DNA from: an uncultured Gemmatimonadota bacterium
GTDB lineage: Bacteria > Gemmatimonadota > Gemmatimonadetes > Gemmatimonadales > GWC2-71-9
DNA length: 16,062 bases
Assembly (NCBI GenBank): GCA_946479825.1
Contig: CAMLHU010000012.1
Coordinates: 1 to 16,062, forward strand
Direction: 5' to 3'
The translations under genes and the position numbers were made by a program. The notes beneath the pieces are model-generated. The model was not told where the DNA came from, searched no databases, and was given only the letters and a program-made list of their open reading frames with translations. Position 1 is the first letter of the stretch, and each line of letters starts with the position of its first letter. Of the stretch, positions 14,497 to 16,062 are shown one piece after another.

Positions 14497-15015
14497 TCAG
14501 GCCGCGAGCTTGGCCGCGTTCCACCCCGCCGGATCCTCGTCCTGCTTGTACATCTTCGTCACATCCACCACCAGCTGCCCGCCGTCCTTCGACACTGCGA
14601 ACCGGTCCATCCCCCGGGTGGCGCGGCCCGAGATGAACGTGCCGTCCGGGGTGTACTGCGAGTGGTGCTTCGGACACCGGAAGATCCCCTCGTCCTGGAT
14701 CCAGTTGAGGGCCACGTTCCGGTGGGGGCAGGCGAGGTTGAAGGCGTACACCGAGCCCTTGTACCGGACCACGATGATCTCGTTGGTCTTGTCGATCTGG
14801 ACGCCGTCGGCCGCCGGCATCGGGTAGCGCACGTGGTCGGGGTCGGTGCGCAGCGCCGACACCAGGCGCATCGGCCAGGCGGCCGCCTCCCCGGGGGTGA
14901 GGCCGAGCCCCAGCGCGATGCCGGCGACGGCGAGGGTGCTGCGGCGCAGGAACTCGCGCCGCTCGGGGGCAAGGCAGTCGGCGCACCGGTCGGTGCGGGA
15001 GGTGGGGTCGGTCAT
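14497..15015 (-). CDS. Rieske 2Fe-2S protein with Tat signal
   Basis: A 172-residue iron-sulphur protein. The cluster ligands are seen as C96-P-H98 and C114-P-K-H117 with a normal 15-residue spacing, and a Rieske fold is supported by IIVVRYKGSVYAFNLACPH before the first pair. The N-terminus has a twin-arginine motif, ERREFLRRST (18-27), followed by the hydrophobic LAVAGIALGLGLTPGEAAA, so it is exported folded by Tat or anchored by that helix. A CADC pair at 11-14 precedes it. The start ATG at 15015 was chosen over an in-frame ATG at 15078 because it gives a normal Tat signal and overlaps the stop of the upstream gene as ATGA. It probably transfers electrons outside the membrane together with the two membrane proteins encoded just upstream. 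It lacks the usual C-T-H-x-G-C disulphide cysteines of cytochrome bc Rieske proteins, which points to the low-potential or dioxygenase-like ferredoxin type. Confidence 0.88.
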   Translation of the reverse strand: MTDPTSRTDRCADCLAPERREFLRRSTLAVAGIALGLGLTPGEAAAWPMRLVSALRTDPDHVRYPMPAADGVQIDKTNEIIVVRYKGSVYAFNLACPHRNVALNWIQDEGIFRCPKHHSQYTPDGTFISGRATRGMDRFAVSKDGGQLVVDVTKMYKQDEDPAGWNAAKLAA

Positions 15016-15521
15016 CGGGCGGCGGACGTGGTCGAAAGGTTGGGGAGCAGGGTGCCGACGAACAGGATCGTCACCCAAAGCACGACGCTCGCGACGCTGG
15101 CGCGGCGGAGCGCCGGACGCCCCCGCGGATCGGCGGCCCGCAGCCGGCGCTCCGCGCCGAGCAGCAGGAGGCCGTTGCCGAGCAGGAGCACGACCAGCAG
15201 CATCTTGGTCCAGAAGACGAGCGACGGGGCGTAGGTGTCGAGGTCGGCGGCGAACATCAGGACGCCGCTCACCGCCGTAAGGGCGAGGCCGATCAGCACC
15301 GGCCGGTGCACGGCGCGGAGCTCGTCCAGATGCACGGCGAGCCGGTCCGCCGGGCCGTTGAGCGCGCGGAGTGAGAGCCGGTCGGTGGCCACGGCGAAGC
15401 CGCCGGCCACGAAGAGCCCGAGGAAGTGGGCGAAGGTGACCCCGGTCTGGACCGGGGTGCTCTCGTTGTAGAGGTCCGCCCAGGGGGCGGCCAAGTGCTT
15501 GGCGGTGCCGAGCAGGTCCAT
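15012..15521 (-). CDS. Small multi-pass membrane protein, unknown function
   Basis: The 169-residue product has four likely membrane helices: around residues 27-46 (VTFAHFLGLFVAGGFAVA), 73-92 (RPVLIGLALTAVSGVLMFAA), 101-122 (LVFWTKMLLVVLLLGNGLLL) and 142-160 (SVASVVLWVTILFVGTLLP). H32 at the start of the first helix and H72 at the start of the second, together with K106 and N116 in the third, resemble small membrane families of the DUF2214/DUF6644 or CopD kind, but the match is only in pattern. The histidines could bind haem or a metal. AGGA lies 5 nt before the ATG. The gene begins 1 nt after its upstream neighbour stops and overlaps the Rieske gene by 4 nt, so the three are translated as one unit. 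A role as membrane partner of the Rieske protein is inference. Confidence 0.75.
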   Translation of the reverse strand: MDLLGTAKHLAAPWADLYNESTPVQTGVTFAHFLGLFVAGGFAVATDRLSLRALNGPADRLAVHLDELRAVHRPVLIGLALTAVSGVLMFAADLDTYAPSLVFWTKMLLVVLLLGNGLLLLGAERRLRAADPRGRPALRRASVASVVLWVTILFVGTLLPNLSTTSAAR

Positions 15522-15522
15522 G

Positions 15523-16062
15523 TCAGTCCTTCCAGAGCAGCATCATCAGGTAACTGCCGAGGGCGAGCCCCATCGAGGCCTCGGCCACCGCACGATGGGT
15601 CGTCCCGTCGTTCCGGCCCGACACATACGAGCGGCGACCCGGCGCCGTTGCGCCGGTGGCCACGAACCCCCCGTCGGCCACGAGCATCGCGAGGCCGTGG
15701 ATCCAGCGCCGGGTCCGGCCGTTCGGGTCGTGACGCCCGTCCCACAGGTTCCAGAGCCCGGTGACGGTGTTCACCGCGAACAGCCCGGCCACCCCCGCCG
15801 CGAGCGTCTGGTGCAGCCCGCGGAGCGACTGGTCGCCGGTGGGGCCGTTCTGGATCAGCTTCGTGCCGACGATGTACTCGCCGGCGAACAGCGGGATGGT
15901 CGCGTAGCTCGCGATCTGGTGGATCTTGAGCCGGGTGTAGTACAGGTCGCTGTAGGTGACGGCCCGCGGGCGCTGGGCAGCGTCGGCCGAGTCGGGTGCA
16001 AGGACCGGCGGCACCGGGGTCACCGCGATCCTGGCGGGCGCCGGCGGAGGCAGCGCGCCCGC
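15523..16062 (-). CDS. Four-helix membrane protein with one histidine per helix, possible di-haem cytochrome b (5' end uncertain)
   Basis: Numbering from GTG at 16023, four hydrophobic helices each begin with a histidine: H35 (KIHQIASYATIPLFAGEYIV), H71 (LHQTLAAGVAGLFAVNTVTG), H109 (IHGLAMLVADGGFVATGA) and H143 (THRAVAEASMGLALGSYLMM). Because the helices alternate direction, H35 and H109 fall on one side of the membrane and H71 and H143 on the other, the arrangement expected of a cytochrome carrying two b-type haems. The N-terminus is rich in Pro and Ala. The frame stays open to the window edge, so the true start may lie outside; GTG 16023 has AGGA 5 nt upstream and is a real alternative. The protein is not a recognised enzyme. 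It is the first visible gene of a three-gene unit with the membrane protein and the Rieske protein. Confidence 0.75.
   Translation of the reverse strand, partial: AGALPPPAPARIAVTPVPPVLAPDSADAAQRPRAVTYSDLYYTRLKIHQIASYATIPLFAGEYIVGTKLIQNGPTGDQSLRGLHQTLAAGVAGLFAVNTVTGLWNLWDGRHDPNGRTRRWIHGLAMLVADGGFVATGATAPGRRSYVSGRNDGTTHRAVAEASMGLALGSYLMMLLWKD

Noticed and set aside
14497..15078. The longer Rieske start at 15078
   Set aside because: It would add 21 residues without Tat features and overlap the upstream gene by 67 bp; ATG 15015 gives the usual ATGA overlap and a proper Tat signal.

Overview
The window is a very GC-rich (roughly 70%), gene-dense stretch of bacterial chromosome with almost no intergenic space. 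No plasmid, phage, insertion-sequence, CRISPR, tRNA or rRNA signal was seen. The gene set (single-chain glycine cleavage P protein, CoaE, Tdk, HU, a DbpA-domain protein, a bacterial HerA/NurA/Mre11/Rad50 island, and a Tat-type Rieske protein with two small membrane proteins) and the base composition suggest Gemmatimonadota. That assignment is an inference from general resemblance, not from a search. No stretch longer than about 150 bases is free of genes.

Region 1 (1-2984, minus strand) is a housekeeping run read leftwards: tdk, coaE, gcvH and the N-terminal third of gcvP, which leaves the window. tdk and gcvH each have a sigma70-like promoter with a 17-bp spacer. coaE has a -10-like hexamer only 7 nt before its ATG, as expected of a leaderless mRNA. 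Divergent from tdk is the HU gene (3210-3500, plus strand), which ends in a strong symmetrical hairpin shared with the converging gene.

Region 2 (3594-5069, minus) encodes a 491-residue protein that looks like a DEAD-box RNA helicase whose catalytic motifs have all decayed while the C-terminal DbpA/CsdA-type RNA-binding domain is intact. It diverges from a PLP aminotransferase (5202-6413, plus).

Region 3 (5202-14496, plus) is a compact run: aminotransferase, a small protein made of two DUF2283-like halves, a NurA-like nuclease, a HerA-like hexameric ATPase with an unusual P-loop, Mre11/SbcD, Rad50/SbcC and a two-part GNAT acetyltransferase. HerA, NurA, Mre11 and Rad50 together form the DNA-end resection machinery best known from archaea. 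Mre11-Rad50 would open ends, and HerA would pump DNA while NurA degrades one strand. herA and sbcD both have TAnnnT boxes 6-7 nt before their start codons.

Region 4 (14497-16062, minus) is a tightly coupled trio read leftwards: a four-helix membrane protein with one histidine per helix (possible di-haem b-type cytochrome, continuing past the window edge), a second small membrane protein with two conserved-looking histidines, and a Tat-exported Rieske 2Fe-2S protein. They look like a small membrane electron-transfer module.

The observations most worth following are the archaeal-type resection island with its two unexplained companions (DUF2283-like and GNAT), the catalytically dead DEAD-box protein, the leaderless-type promoters with a shared 14-nt-spaced repeat, and the Rieske/four-histidine trio.
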